The translations under genes were made by a program, and so were the position numbers. A DNA stretch of 64,000 nucleotides, taken from Variovorax sp. J22G73. Its GTDB lineage: Bacteria > Pseudomonadota > Gammaproteobacteria > Burkholderiales > Burkholderiaceae_C. This document shows, in pieces, positions 52,736 through 61,514 of this stretch (positions are counted from its first letter, which is position 1; the number at the start of each line of letters is the position of its first letter). The notes beneath the pieces are model-generated. The model saw nothing but the letters and a program-made list of their open reading frames with translations, had not been told where the DNA came from and ran no database searches. The stretch covers positions 868,001 to 932,000 of the forward strand of contig NZ_JASZYK010000001.1 in assembly GCF_030317035.1 (NCBI RefSeq), given 5' to 3'.

Positions 52736-53101
52736 CAATGTTCTTTCCGCATGGCAAGGCCGGCCGCGGCCGGGGTGAAGCGGCGCGGCGGGCGAATCAA
52801 TCAGCTGGGGGAAAGCGCGGCGTGCCCGTGTTCGTGCACGGGCGCGCTACCGCGCAAGGCTGGGGCCCGGCGGTCGAAAAAAGATGCTGAAGAAAAAGAA
52901 GGGGAGGCTGACCGCCGGGCTCAGAGATCTGCGAGGGTCTGGTGCGACCCCGCAGTCATCCGCGCAGTGAAGACTGCGCGCGATGTCTCGCGGATGGGTG
53001 CCTGGCGTTGCATGGGGCCCGAGTGTAGGAAGGCCCACGTGCAAGGGCAAACAATGGCCTCACACCTCTTGCCAGATTGAAGCGCGGTAAACCTGTGACG
53101 G
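52736..53101. other. Gene-free gap with three stable stem-loops
   Basis: No convincing ORF is seen. GCCCGTG/CACGGGC (52824-52843) forms a hairpin. GCCCGGCGGTC (52865-52875) and GACCGCCGGGC (52910-52920) pair perfectly around a 34-nt purine-rich loop. CGCGCAGT-GAAG-ACTGCGCG (52961-52980) forms a third. The gap lies between the USP start and the PhaZ stop, so it could contain a small RNA or the USP leader. Confidence 0.5.
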
Positions 53102-54331
53102 CTAACCGTGCAGCTCGGCGGCCGCGTGGATCACCTCGCGCACGCGCGGGTAGATCTGCGCGTTCCACTTGCTGCCGCTGAACACGCCGTAGTGCCCCAC
53201 GCCGGCCTGCAGGTGGTGTGTTTTCAGGTAGGGGCGGATGTTGGTGCACAGGTCTTGCGCCGCCACCGTCTGGCCCACGGCGCAGATGTCGTCGCGCTCG
53301 CCTTCCACCGTCAGCAGCGCGGTGCGGCGGATGGCGGCGGGGTTCACGGTGCGCTCGCCCACGGTGAGCACGCCGCGCGGCAGGTCGTAGGTCTGGAACA
53401 CGCGCTCCACCGTCTCCAGGTAGAACTCGGCCGGCAGGTCGTTCACCGCCAGGTACTCGTCGTAGAAGGCGCCGATGGTGCGGGCCTTGTCGAGCTCGCC
53501 CTCGACCAGGTGGGTGACCATGTCCTGGAACTGCTTCTTGTGCCGCTCGGGGTTCATGCTCATGAAGGCCGACAGCTGCAGGAAGCCGGGGTACACGCGG
53601 CGCATCACGCCGGCATGCGGCCACGGCACGTGGCTGATGAGGTTGCGCCGGAACCACTCGATGGGCTTGCTGGTGGCCAGCACGTTCACGCCGGTGGGGT
53701 TGATGCGGCAATCGACCGGCCCGGCCATCAGGGTGAGGCTGCGCGGCGTGGCGGGGTTGTCGTCCTCGGCCATCAGCGCGGTGGCGGCCAGCGCGGCCAC
53801 GCAGGGCTGGCACACCGCCACCATGTGCACGCCGGGGCCGATGGCCTCCAGGAACTTGATGAGCTGCAGCGTGTAGTCGTCCAGGCTGAAGCCGCCATGC
53901 CACAGCGGCACGTCGCGCGCGTTGTGCCAGTCGGTCAGGTACACGTCGTGGTCGCGCAGCAGCGTGCGCACGGTTTCGCGCAGCAGCGTGGCGAAATGGC
54001 CCGACAGTGGTGCAACCAGCAGCACGGGCGGGTGCACGGCGGCAATGTCCTTCTTGAAATGCAGCAGCGTGCCGAAGGGCGAGACGAGGGCGGTTTCCTC
54101 GTGCACGGCCACCTCGGCGCCCTCGGCGCCGGCCACCTGCACGCTGTCGATGCCGTAGGGCGGGCGCGTGTGCGTGAGGCGCATGCGCGAGAACACCTCG
54201 AACTGGGCGGCCATGCGCCGCATCATGGTGCGCTCGGTGCCGTCCTGCCACAGGGCCTTGCCCAGGTACTGCGACGCGAGCCGCGCCGGCGAGAGCAGGT
54301 CGGCTTGGTTCTGGTAGGCCCGGTACAGCAT
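53102..54331 (-). CDS. phaZ: Intracellular polyhydroxyalkanoate depolymerase
   Basis: A 409-residue PHB depolymerase of the PhaZ1 class that mobilises cytoplasmic polyester granules. Signature parts are LVAPLSGHFATLLRETVRTLL, LTDWHNARDVPLWHGGFSLDDY and the Cys-nucleophile region MVAVCQPCVAALA, plus AGVGHYGVFSGSKW with the likely His. No signal peptide is present. ATG at 54331 (MLYRAYQNQADLLSP) gives the family length. It is divergent from a GST gene. Confidence 0.93.
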   Translation of the reverse strand: MLYRAYQNQADLLSPARLASQYLGKALWQDGTERTMMRRMAAQFEVFSRMRLTHTRPPYGIDSVQVAGAEGAEVAVHEETALVSPFGTLLHFKKDIAAVHPPVLLVAPLSGHFATLLRETVRTLLRDHDVYLTDWHNARDVPLWHGGFSLDDYTLQLIKFLEAIGPGVHMVAVCQPCVAALAATALMAEDDNPATPRSLTLMAGPVDCRINPTGVNVLATSKPIEWFRRNLISHVPWPHAGVMRRVYPGFLQLSAFMSMNPERHKKQFQDMVTHLVEGELDKARTIGAFYDEYLAVNDLPAEFYLETVERVFQTYDLPRGVLTVGERTVNPAAIRRTALLTVEGERDDICAVGQTVAAQDLCTNIRPYLKTHHLQAGVGHYGVFSGSKWNAQIYPRVREVIHAAAELHG

Positions 54332-54412
54332 GCCGCTGCAGCAGGCAAGTTGCGGGCCAGCCGCATGGCATGGCGCTTGCACGCGGTGGTGCAACCTCCA
54401 AGGAGCTTCCCG

Positions 54413-55069
54413 ATGGCCAAACCCGTTCTCACCATCAGCAGCAAGAACTACGGCGCCTGGTCGCTGCGCGGCTGGCTGATGTGCAGGCTGGCCGGGCTGG
54501 AGTTCAGCGAGAAGGTCATTCCGCCCGACGACCCGGCCATGAAGGCCGAGATGCTGCTGCTGTCGTCTTCCATGCTCGTGCCCTCGCTGCAGCACGGCGG
54601 CGTGAAGGTGTGGGACACGCTGGCCATCGGCGAGTACCTGAACGAGATCAAGCCCAAGGCCGGCCTGCTGCCCGACGACGTGGCCGCGCGCGCCCATTGC
54701 CGCGCCATCTGCGGCGAGATGCACTCGGGCTTCGGCTCTATGCGCGGCGCGCTGCCGATGAACATCAAGGCCCATTTCAAGAACTTCAAGGTGTGGTCGC
54801 GCGCGCAGGCCGACATCGACCGCATCGTCGCCATCTGGCGCGAGTGCCTGAAGGCCTACGGCGGCCCGTTCCTGTTCGGCAAGCAGCCGGGCATGGCCGA
54901 CGCAATGTACGCGCCCGTGGTCACGCGCTTTCTCAGCTACGACGTGGCGCTCGACAGCGTGTGCGCCTCTTACTGCAAGCGCGTGATGGAGCTGCCGGCC
55001 ATGAAGGAATGGGTGGCCGAGGCGAAGAAGGAACCCGAGGAAATCGACGAGCTCGACGCGGAGTTCTGA
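54413..55069 (+). CDS. Glutathione S-transferase family protein
   Basis: A 218-residue GST. The N-terminal thioredoxin-like domain shows ISSKNYGAWSLRGWLMCRLAG with the likely catalytic Ser/Tyr region, SSSMLVPSLQHGGVKVWDTLAIGEYL (cis-Pro and substrate loop), and a helical C-terminal domain. Acidic tail (EEIDELDAEF). The substrate is unknown. AAGGAG precedes the start. It converges with the IclR gene. Confidence 0.92.
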   Translation: MAKPVLTISSKNYGAWSLRGWLMCRLAGLEFSEKVIPPDDPAMKAEMLLLSSSMLVPSLQHGGVKVWDTLAIGEYLNEIKPKAGLLPDDVAARAHCRAICGEMHSGFGSMRGALPMNIKAHFKNFKVWSRAQADIDRIVAIWRECLKAYGGPFLFGKQPGMADAMYAPVVTRFLSYDVALDSVCASYCKRVMELPAMKEWVAEAKKEPEEIDELDAEF

Positions 55070-55091
55070 GGCGCCCGCACCCGCCGATCTT

Positions 55092-55922
55092 TCAGCCGAT
55101 GGCCACGGGCGGCGGCCCGAAGCCCGCCTGCGCCAGCTTGCGCTCGATGTTCTGCGCGGCCTGCCGCAGGTCGGCCAGGTGCGCCGCGACGATGTCGCGC
55201 TCGCTCTTCACCGCGGGCAGCCACGCGCAGCTTAGGCAACCCACCACGCGTTCGCCCAGGCGCAAGGGCACCGACACCGCGCCGAAGCGGTCGGGCGAAT
55301 CCAGGCTGGTCGACGTGGGGTCGCGCGCCACGTAGCCCAGGTCGCGCGCGTGCGCCACCATGCGCCGGATGTTCTCGGGCCGCCGCGCGCTGCGGTCGAA
55401 GTCGGTGGGCGAACGCGCCAGCGCCGCCAGGATTTCGCGCCGCTCGTCTTCCGGGCAGAACGACAGGTAGCAGCGCCCCAGCGACGACAGCAGCATCGGC
55501 GGCCTGAAGCCCAGCGCGCGGTAGTTCACGGCCAGGCCGTTGCGCGGGCGGTCGGTGTCCAGGATGAGCATGGCCGTGCCGTCGCGCACGCCCAGGTCGA
55601 TGGGCCAGGGCACCACGCGCTGCAGCGTGGCGCGCGCGGGCGCGGCCAGTGCGGACAGCCGCGTGCGCCATGCCACCACCGGCCCCGCCTGGCCGGTGGC
55701 CGAGGTGGGCACGTAGCGCTTGTCGACCTCGCTGCGCTCGGCCCAGCCCGCCTGCTGCAGCGTCTTCAGGATGCGCAGCAGCGTGGCCTTCGACAGGCCG
55801 GTCTGCCGGTGCAGCTCCTGCAGCGTGACGGCCGACGAGCGCTGGATGGCCAGCATCACGTCGAGCCCGCGCCGCAGCGCATCGATGGATTTCACGCTCT
55901 GCGCGCCTGCGGTGTCCGACAT
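55092..55922 (-). CDS. IclR-family transcriptional regulator
   Basis: A 276-residue IclR regulator. N-terminal winged HTH (IDALRRGLDVMLAIQRSSAVTLQELHRQTGLSKATLLRILKTL) is followed by a GAF-like effector domain (TAMLILDTDRPRNGLAVNYRALGF...GCLSCAWLP). It is divergent from the Bug/Rieske oxygenase genes and faces a near-palindrome in the spacer, so it probably controls that aromatic-type cluster in response to its substrate. Confidence 0.92.
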   Translation of the reverse strand: MSDTAGAQSVKSIDALRRGLDVMLAIQRSSAVTLQELHRQTGLSKATLLRILKTLQQAGWAERSEVDKRYVPTSATGQAGPVVAWRTRLSALAAPARATLQRVVPWPIDLGVRDGTAMLILDTDRPRNGLAVNYRALGFRPPMLLSSLGRCYLSFCPEDERREILAALARSPTDFDRSARRPENIRRMVAHARDLGYVARDPTSTSLDSPDRFGAVSVPLRLGERVVGCLSCAWLPAVKSERDIVAAHLADLRQAAQNIERKLAQAGFGPPPVAIG

Positions 55923-55938
55923 GCGGCCTCCCGAAAAT

Positions 55939-55955
55939 GGTTCACTCGGTGAAAC
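55939..55955. promoter_or_regulatory. IclR operator candidate
   Basis: GGTTCAC-TCG-GTGAAAC at 55939-55955 is an imperfect inverted repeat lying 17 bp upstream of the IclR start and 75 bp upstream of the Bug gene. It resembles operators of divergent IclR regulators in dyad layout. Confidence 0.5.
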
Positions 55956-56030
55956 TATAGCTTCTGGCTTCGCGATGCCGTTCCTAAAGTGCGACGACCT
56001 TCAACGTCGTTCCCACTGAAAGAAAAGAGC

Positions 56031-57017
56031 ATGATGTTTCACCACCGAAACGCGGTCCGTGCCGCTGCAGGAGCCATTCTTTTGCTATGTGCCACGGCAG
56101 CGGCCACGGCGCAAGGCTGGCCCTCGAAGCCCATCACCATCGTCGTCGCCTACCCCGCGGGCGGCGACACCGACGCCATTGCGCGCACCTACGCCGAGAA
56201 GCTCTCGCAGCGCGTCGGCCAGCCGGTGCTGGTCGACAACCGGCCCGGCGCCAGCGGCATGATCGGCAACGTGTGGGTCGCCAAGGCGCCGGCCGACGGC
56301 TACACGCTGCTGTTCACGCCCAGCACCTTTCCCATCGCGCAGCATGTGCTCAAGGCCGGCCCCGGCGTGGCGCACGACGTGGTGAAAGACTTCACGCCCA
56401 TCGTCAAGACCGGCAACATCCCGCTGCTGCTGGTGACCGCGCCGGCCACCGGCATCCACAACGTCGCGCAGCTCGTGGCGGGCGCCAAGGCCGGCAACAC
56501 CACCACCTATGGCACGCCGGGCGCGGGCTCGCCGATGCACATCGCGGGCGAGCTGCTCAACAAGGACGCGGGCATTGCCGCCACGCACGCGCCGTACCGC
56601 GGCGTGGCGCCGGTGGTCAACGACGCGCTGGGCGGCCACATCAGCATGGGCTGGATCACGCCGGGCGCGGTGGCGGGCCACATCGCCGCGGGCAAGCTCG
56701 TGGCGCTCGCCGTGGCCGAGCGCCAGCGCACGAAGCTGATGCCGCAGGTGCCCACCTTCATCGAACTGGGCTACAGGGACGTGGACGTGAGCGCCTGGAT
56801 GGGCCTGCTCGGCCCCAAGGCCATGCCCGCCGACGTGGTGCAGGCGCTGAACAGGCACTTCAACGAGATCCTGAAGATGCCCGACGTGCAGGCCAAGATG
56901 GCCGCGCTCGGCATCGAGCCCGTGGGCGGCGCACCGGCCGTGCTGGCACAGCAGATTTCAGACGACGACCAGCGCTTCGGCAAGCTGGTGCGCGAGTTCG
57001 GCATTCGCGCCGATTGA
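56031..57017 (+). CDS. Bug-family periplasmic substrate-binding protein
   Basis: A 328-residue TTT receptor with a signal peptide (MMFHHRNAVRAAAGAILLL, cleavage near ATA-QG). Family motifs: ITIVVAYPAGGDTDAIARTYAE, VDNRPGASGMIGNVWVAKAPADGYTLL, GSPMHIAGELL and YRGVAPVVNDALGGHISMGW. It lies directly before the Rieske oxygenase gene (19 bp), so it probably delivers or senses an aromatic or aryl carboxylate used by that enzyme. Confidence 0.95.
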   Translation: MMFHHRNAVRAAAGAILLLCATAAATAQGWPSKPITIVVAYPAGGDTDAIARTYAEKLSQRVGQPVLVDNRPGASGMIGNVWVAKAPADGYTLLFTPSTFPIAQHVLKAGPGVAHDVVKDFTPIVKTGNIPLLLVTAPATGIHNVAQLVAGAKAGNTTTYGTPGAGSPMHIAGELLNKDAGIAATHAPYRGVAPVVNDALGGHISMGWITPGAVAGHIAAGKLVALAVAERQRTKLMPQVPTFIELGYRDVDVSAWMGLLGPKAMPADVVQALNRHFNEILKMPDVQAKMAALGIEPVGGAPAVLAQQISDDDQRFGKLVREFGIRAD

Positions 57018-57036
57018 TGAACAAGGGAGACGATGC

Positions 57037-58401
57037 ATGTTGAGCGAAGAAAAGAACCGCCTGCTGACCGAAGTGGGCCCCGGCAAGCCGATGGGCGACT
57101 ACCTGCGCCGCTACTGGCACCCCGTCGCCGGCGCCAGCGAGTTCGACGACAAGGCCGTGAAGCCGCTGCGCATCCTGGGTGAAGACCTGGTGCTCTACAA
57201 GGACCTGGGCGGCAACTACGGCCTGGTCGACCGGCGCTGCCCGCACCGCAACGCCGACATGTCGTACGGCTACGTGGAGCAATGCGGCCTGCGCTGCAGC
57301 TACCACGGCTGGCAGTACGACGCCAGCGGCCAGTGCGTGCACCAGCCCTTCGAGGAAACGCTGGACCCCGGCGCGCGCATGCGCAAAAACACGAAGATCA
57401 AGGCCTACCCGGTGCAGGAAAAGGCCGGCCTGCTGTGGGCCTACATGGGCCCGCAGCCCGCGCCGCTGCTGCCCGACTGGGAGCTGTTCAATTGCAGGAA
57501 CGGCTTCGCGCAGGCGGTGTTCGCGGAAATTCCGTGCAACTGGTTCCAGTGCCAGGAGAACTCCATCGACCCGGTGCACTTCGAGTGGACGCACAACAAC
57601 TGGACCACGCGGCTGCAGGGCGACGAGGGGCCCTACGTACCCACGCACCTGAAGCTGGCCTTCGAGGAGTTCGAGCACGGCTTCGTCTACAAGCGCCTGC
57701 GCGGCGGCGAGCACGAGGACAACGTGATGTGGACCACCGGGCGCGTCACGCTGTGGCCCAACGGCTTCTTCCTGGGCCACCACTTCGAATGGCGCGTGCC
57801 CATCGACGACCACCACACGCTGAGCGTGCTGTGGGTGCTCAGCCGCGTGCCGAACGAGCAGGAGCCCTATGTGCAGCAGCGCATCCCGTCGTGGTACGGA
57901 CCCATCAAGGACCCGGTGACGGGCCGGTGGATCACCAGCCACGTCGCCAACCAGGACTTCGTGGTGTGGGTGGGGCAGGGCGCCGTCACCGACCGCACGC
58001 GCGAGAAGCTGGGGCAGAGCGACAAGGGCATCGTGATGATGCGGCGCCGCTTCTTCGAGGAAATCGAGGCGATGCAGGCCGACCCCGCGCACGAGCCCAA
58101 GGGGCTGATCCGCGATGCTGAAAAGAACCGCGATGTGTTCCTGCCTTCAGCGTGCCGCGACGAGATGATCCGCGGGCTGCCGCGCGAGCAGCTGGCGGCG
58201 CACCCGCTGCTGGGACCGTACCTGAAGGACTTTTTCGGGCAGGCCGGGCAACCCGACGATGTGCGCGCGGCCTACGAGCAGGCCATCGGGCAGAAGGTCG
58301 AGGGTGCGACCTTCTTCAAGGTGCACGGTGCGCGAGCCGAGGCCGAGGCAGCGAAAGAAGAAGAGACGGCCGAAAAGAGAGCGGAAGAAAACAGAGCGTA
58401 A
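57037..58401 (+). CDS. Rieske oxygenase, large (alpha) subunit
   Basis: A 454-residue ring-hydroxylating or demethylating oxygenase component. The Rieske [2Fe-2S] ligands are C68, H70, C87 and H90 (RRCPHRNAD...LRCSYHGWQYD). The mononuclear iron site shows SIDPVHFEWTHNNW with H181 and H186. Architecture resembles phthalate 4,5-dioxygenase/vanillate demethylase-type enzymes. The last ~25 residues are an unusual Lys/Glu/Ala-rich tail. No reductase component is encoded nearby. Confidence 0.93.
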   Translation: MLSEEKNRLLTEVGPGKPMGDYLRRYWHPVAGASEFDDKAVKPLRILGEDLVLYKDLGGNYGLVDRRCPHRNADMSYGYVEQCGLRCSYHGWQYDASGQCVHQPFEETLDPGARMRKNTKIKAYPVQEKAGLLWAYMGPQPAPLLPDWELFNCRNGFAQAVFAEIPCNWFQCQENSIDPVHFEWTHNNWTTRLQGDEGPYVPTHLKLAFEEFEHGFVYKRLRGGEHEDNVMWTTGRVTLWPNGFFLGHHFEWRVPIDDHHTLSVLWVLSRVPNEQEPYVQQRIPSWYGPIKDPVTGRWITSHVANQDFVVWVGQGAVTDRTREKLGQSDKGIVMMRRRFFEEIEAMQADPAHEPKGLIRDAEKNRDVFLPSACRDEMIRGLPREQLAAHPLLGPYLKDFFGQAGQPDDVRAAYEQAIGQKVEGATFFKVHGARAEAEAAKEEETAEKRAEENRA

Positions 58402-58420
58402 GAAAAGGCAGCCTAGCGAT

Positions 58421-58768
58421 TCAGTGCCGGAACATCCGCAGGTCGAGCGCGCTTTCCTCGCCCAGCCACATGGCATGCGCCGTGTGATCGGCGAAGTCGT
58501 CGCCGGTCAGGCCGTGCACGAACACGTCGAGGCCGTCGCGGTTGGCGTCGAGCCAGCCGATGACCTGGTCGAACTGGCCGGCGTCGAAGGCGAGCTGGCA
58601 GCTCCAGTGCGGGTGCGGCCCCACCAGCCGCTCGTGCACCCGCCCGACCACCACCATCAGCTCGCGGCCCGCGCGCTCGACCAGCGCGCGGGCCTGCGCG
58701 AGCGTGGCGGGCGCGAAGTAGATGTGGGCGTGGTACTGGGGGTAGAGGTTTTCTGGGCGGCGCGGCAT
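58421..58768 (-). CDS. DOPA 4,5-dioxygenase family protein
   Basis: A 115-residue small extradiol-type dioxygenase-like protein. Conserved parts are YHAHIYFAPATLAQARAL, VGRVHERLVGPHPHWSCQLAF and DVFVHGLTGDDFADHTAHAMWLGE, with His residues suited to binding a metal. ATG at 58768 (MPRRPENLYPQYHAHIY) is preferred to one 42 bp upstream. It converges with the Rieske oxygenase gene. Substrate in bacteria is unknown. Confidence 0.9.
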   Translation of the reverse strand: MPRRPENLYPQYHAHIYFAPATLAQARALVERAGRELMVVVGRVHERLVGPHPHWSCQLAFDAGQFDQVIGWLDANRDGLDVFVHGLTGDDFADHTAHAMWLGEESALDLRMFRH

Positions 58769-58825
58769 GGTGGGCGCATTGTGGCCCGAAGTGCGCCGAG
58801 ATGCCTCCATCTGCCTTGCGCGCCC

Positions 58826-59449
58826 CTAGACAACTTGCCGCTCCAGGTGAAAACGCCCGCTGTAGCGGAACACGTCGCCGAACCAGCGGTGGCGCAGGCG
58901 CATCCGCATGGTGAAGTGGTCGGCGTCGTGCGGATCGGGGCGCTCTTCCACGTACGCGGTGCCCAGCAGCAGCCCGAGAGGCAGCGCGATGCGCAGCCCG
59001 GCAATGCGCCAGACATAGCCCAGGTCGCGGAACACCAGCGCGCCTTCTTCCGCGCTCACGGCCAGCCGCATGCCGACGCCGAAGCGCACGTACTCGATCA
59101 CCTCGCCGCCGCGCCGCGCATCGTGCGCCATGTGCGAACGGAAGTGAAAGGGCGGCTTGCCCGCGAAGTGGAAGACGCGGTTCCAGTACAGGTGCGCGTT
59201 GCCAGGGTGGCAGCGGTAGTGCACGTCGATGGGCACGTTGCTGCCCGTGTGCGGCACCAGCGCGCCGAAGAGCCGGCCGAAGGGCATCAGCAGCGCGGCC
59301 CAGCGCGCATGCCAGACCTCGCTCATCACGCCGCGCACGCACACCTTGTCGTCGGAAAACGGCGCCATCGTGTAGTGCCGGCGAACCACGTCGCCGAGTT
59401 GCTCCCACGCCGGGCCCAGCACCTGCTGAAAGACGGGTTGCCGTGTCAT
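58826..59449 (-). CDS. DUF4166 domain protein
   Basis: A 207-residue protein (MTRQPVFQQVLGPAWEQLGDVVRRHYTMAPFSDDKVCVRG...). The DUF4166 pattern of beta strands with HYRCHPGNAHLYWNRVFHFAGKPPFHFRS and FGVGMRLAVSAEEGALVFRDLGY is visible. Function is unknown; related domains sit near lipid or membrane-modifying genes. Its start overlaps the SRPBCC gene (ATGA). It is the last gene of the GbsR-linked operon. Confidence 0.85.
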   Translation of the reverse strand: MTRQPVFQQVLGPAWEQLGDVVRRHYTMAPFSDDKVCVRGVMSEVWHARWAALLMPFGRLFGALVPHTGSNVPIDVHYRCHPGNAHLYWNRVFHFAGKPPFHFRSHMAHDARRGGEVIEYVRFGVGMRLAVSAEEGALVFRDLGYVWRIAGLRIALPLGLLLGTAYVEERPDPHDADHFTMRMRLRHRWFGDVFRYSGRFHLERQVV

Positions 59450-60474
59450 CGTGCGGCCTGCGCGATGGCGGTCGTGGCTTCGCTGCGCGCCTTGTAGAAG
59501 CGCAGGATGTTTTCCGAGCCGTTGCCCAGCAGCGCCTGCAGCACGCGGTCCGCGTACCAGTTGAAGCGCGTGCTCAGCCGCCACGACACGTCGATGCGCA
59601 GGTCGGTGCCGCCGTCGCGCGGGGTCAGGGTGTAGGTGGTGTCGCGCAGGTCGAAATACTGGCCGCCGATCATCACGTGGTCGTCCAGCGCGCCGGCGGG
59701 AAATGATTCGGGCGTGAAGCGGTAGCGCCACTTCAGCACGCGCTCGGGCTGCCACTCGGTGATGATTTCTTCGAAGTGCACGTTCTTCTGCCACTGCACC
59801 TGGCGCACGCGGCCGTCGGGTGTGTCGATGGTCACGCCCGACACCGGCATCGGCACGCCGATGCGGTAGGCCCAGGCCTCGCCGACCTCGGCGGGCTGGA
59901 TGTCGCGCGCCTCGTTCAGCGAATGCCACACGCGCGCGGCCGGCGCCGCGATGAAGAGCGTGCGCGAGGTCTGCGAGAACTGGTCGGGGTTGGGCAGCTG
60001 GGGCTCGATGCCGCCCAGCAGCAGGGGCACGAGCGCGAAGCCGTACAGCGCGGGCCGGGGCCAGTTCGTGATGCGGCACACGATGCCCATCGCCAGCCCG
60101 CCGACGCTGCCCATCACCGCGAACAGCGGAACGATGACGATGGCGCAGATGATCCCCTCGATGAACACTGCCAGCGTGCCGGTGACGAACAACGCCGTCG
60201 CCACCCACGGCGCCCACAGGTAGTAGCCCCAGCTGCGCCGCTCGATGCGCTCGGCCAGGTACACCGTGACCGCGCCGCACACCGCGGGCACGAAGTACAC
60301 GAACGAACCCAGCATCGGCGAGAAGCGGTGCCCCGGCCCGCCGCTGAACACGATGCGCAGCACCAGCGCGACGAGCGCGCCCGCCAGCATCGGCCAGAAC
60401 CATGCGAAGGGCATGCGCCGCCGCGGTTCGTCCGGCATGTCTGCGAGCCTGCTTTCCCCGGTGTCGTTGTGCAT
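59446..60474 (-). CDS. Membrane protein fused to SRPBCC domain
   Basis: A 342-residue protein. Residues ~20-160 hold four predicted TM helices (FAWFWPMLAGALVALVLRIVF, FVYFVPAVCGAVTVYLAE, WVATALFVTGTLAVFI, AIVIVPLFAVMGSVGGLAMG). Residues ~165-335 read as an SRPBCC/START-like lipid-binding fold (SRTLFIAAPAARVWHSLNEA, YTLTPRDGGTDLRIDVSWRLSTRFNWYADRV). A hydrophobic-ligand cavity next to a membrane anchor suggests a lipid or polyketide-like substrate. The two parts are fused in a single frame. Confidence 0.85.
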   Translation of the reverse strand: MHNDTGESRLADMPDEPRRRMPFAWFWPMLAGALVALVLRIVFSGGPGHRFSPMLGSFVYFVPAVCGAVTVYLAERIERRSWGYYLWAPWVATALFVTGTLAVFIEGIICAIVIVPLFAVMGSVGGLAMGIVCRITNWPRPALYGFALVPLLLGGIEPQLPNPDQFSQTSRTLFIAAPAARVWHSLNEARDIQPAEVGEAWAYRIGVPMPVSGVTIDTPDGRVRQVQWQKNVHFEEIITEWQPERVLKWRYRFTPESFPAGALDDHVMIGGQYFDLRDTTYTLTPRDGGTDLRIDVSWRLSTRFNWYADRVLQALLGNGSENILRFYKARSEATTAIAQAAR

Positions 60475-60525
60475 GAAAGAACCTTCTCCTCGTTGCGTTG
60501 TCTTGTTTTTTGCGTGCGGGCCCGT

Positions 60526-61482
60526 TCAGTCGGCGCGGCGCCTGGCGGTGACCATGCAGTAGTCGAAGTCGCGCCAGAACATGCCCAGTGCCAGCGCGCA
60601 GTAGCTCGCCACGATGTGCTTGCGCCGCCACGGGCTGAGCTTGCCGCGCGCCTTCCACAGCTCGGCCAGCGTGAAGCGCGTGGCCAGCACCGGAATGTGC
60701 AGCGCGGTGGGTGCCACGCGCCAGCGCAGCGACTTCACTTCGATGTCCTCGAAGCCGTGCGCGCGCAACGCCGCGACGAAGTCGTCGCGCACGGCCAGCG
60801 TCGGCACGGCCCAGCTGTCGGCCCACAGGCGGTGCAGCCAGCCGGCCAGGCGGCCCGGTTCGCGCCGCAGCAGGAAGCCGTCGACCACGGCCAGCCGCGC
60901 GCCGGGCTTGAGCAGCCGCGCGGCCTCGCGAACGAAGCCGGCCTTGGCCGTGCCGTCGGCGTAGCAGGCGCTCTCGACGGCCCAGGCGCCGTCGGCCTGC
61001 GCCGCGGGCAGGCCGGTGCGGGTGTAGTCGGCCTCCAGGTGCGCCATGCGGTCGGCCACGCCGGCGGCGGCGTCCAGCCTGGCGGCGATGCGGTTCTGCA
61101 CGGCCACGTTGGTCACGGTGATGGCGTACAGCGACGGGTCGTCGCCCACCAGCGTGCGCGCGGTGGCGCCGGCGCCGCAGCCCAGGTCGAGCACGCAGCG
61201 GCGCGGTGCGCTGCCTTGCGGCGGCTGCGGAAGCTGCAGCGCGCGGCCGATGACGCGGTTCATTTCCACCAACATGCCTTCGCGCCGCAGCGGGTTCAGG
61301 CCGGCGCGCCAGAAGCCGAAGTGCATGTTGTAGCTGGGGCTCCAGGCGCTGTAGTCGACCGCCACTTCGGTGAAGTAGTGCTGGGTGTCTTCGGCCGTGA
61401 TGGAGGCGCTGGCGTGGCCGGACGGGGCGTTCGTCGGCGCACCCTGCGGCAGGCGGAAGTCGGGCTGGAAGACAGTGGGCAT
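60526..61482 (-). CDS. SAM-dependent methyltransferase
   Basis: A 318-residue class I methyltransferase. VLDLGCGAGATARTL is motif I (SAM binding). AYSAWSPSYNMHFGFWRAGL in the N-terminal segment is like the cyclopropane-synthase/sterol C-methyltransferase lead-in (VDYSAWSPSYNMHFGFW). LKPGARLAVVDGFLL is the post-motif strand. The substrate is unknown; the likely acceptor is a lipid or quinone-like molecule. It lies 32 bp behind the DCC gene and 51 bp before the SRPBCC gene. Confidence 0.9.
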   Translation of the reverse strand: MPTVFQPDFRLPQGAPTNAPSGHASASITAEDTQHYFTEVAVDYSAWSPSYNMHFGFWRAGLNPLRREGMLVEMNRVIGRALQLPQPPQGSAPRRCVLDLGCGAGATARTLVGDDPSLYAITVTNVAVQNRIAARLDAAAGVADRMAHLEADYTRTGLPAAQADGAWAVESACYADGTAKAGFVREAARLLKPGARLAVVDGFLLRREPGRLAGWLHRLWADSWAVPTLAVRDDFVAALRAHGFEDIEVKSLRWRVAPTALHIPVLATRFTLAELWKARGKLSPWRRKHIVASYCALALGMFWRDFDYCMVTARRRAD

Positions 61483-61514
61483 GGCAGTTCCCTCGCTGGG
61501 TGGTTCTTCGGTTT

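Noticed and set aside
53102..54775. 557-codon version of PhaZ
   Set aside because: The extra N-terminal part is antisense to the GST gene; the ATG at 54331 gives the normal PhaZ length.
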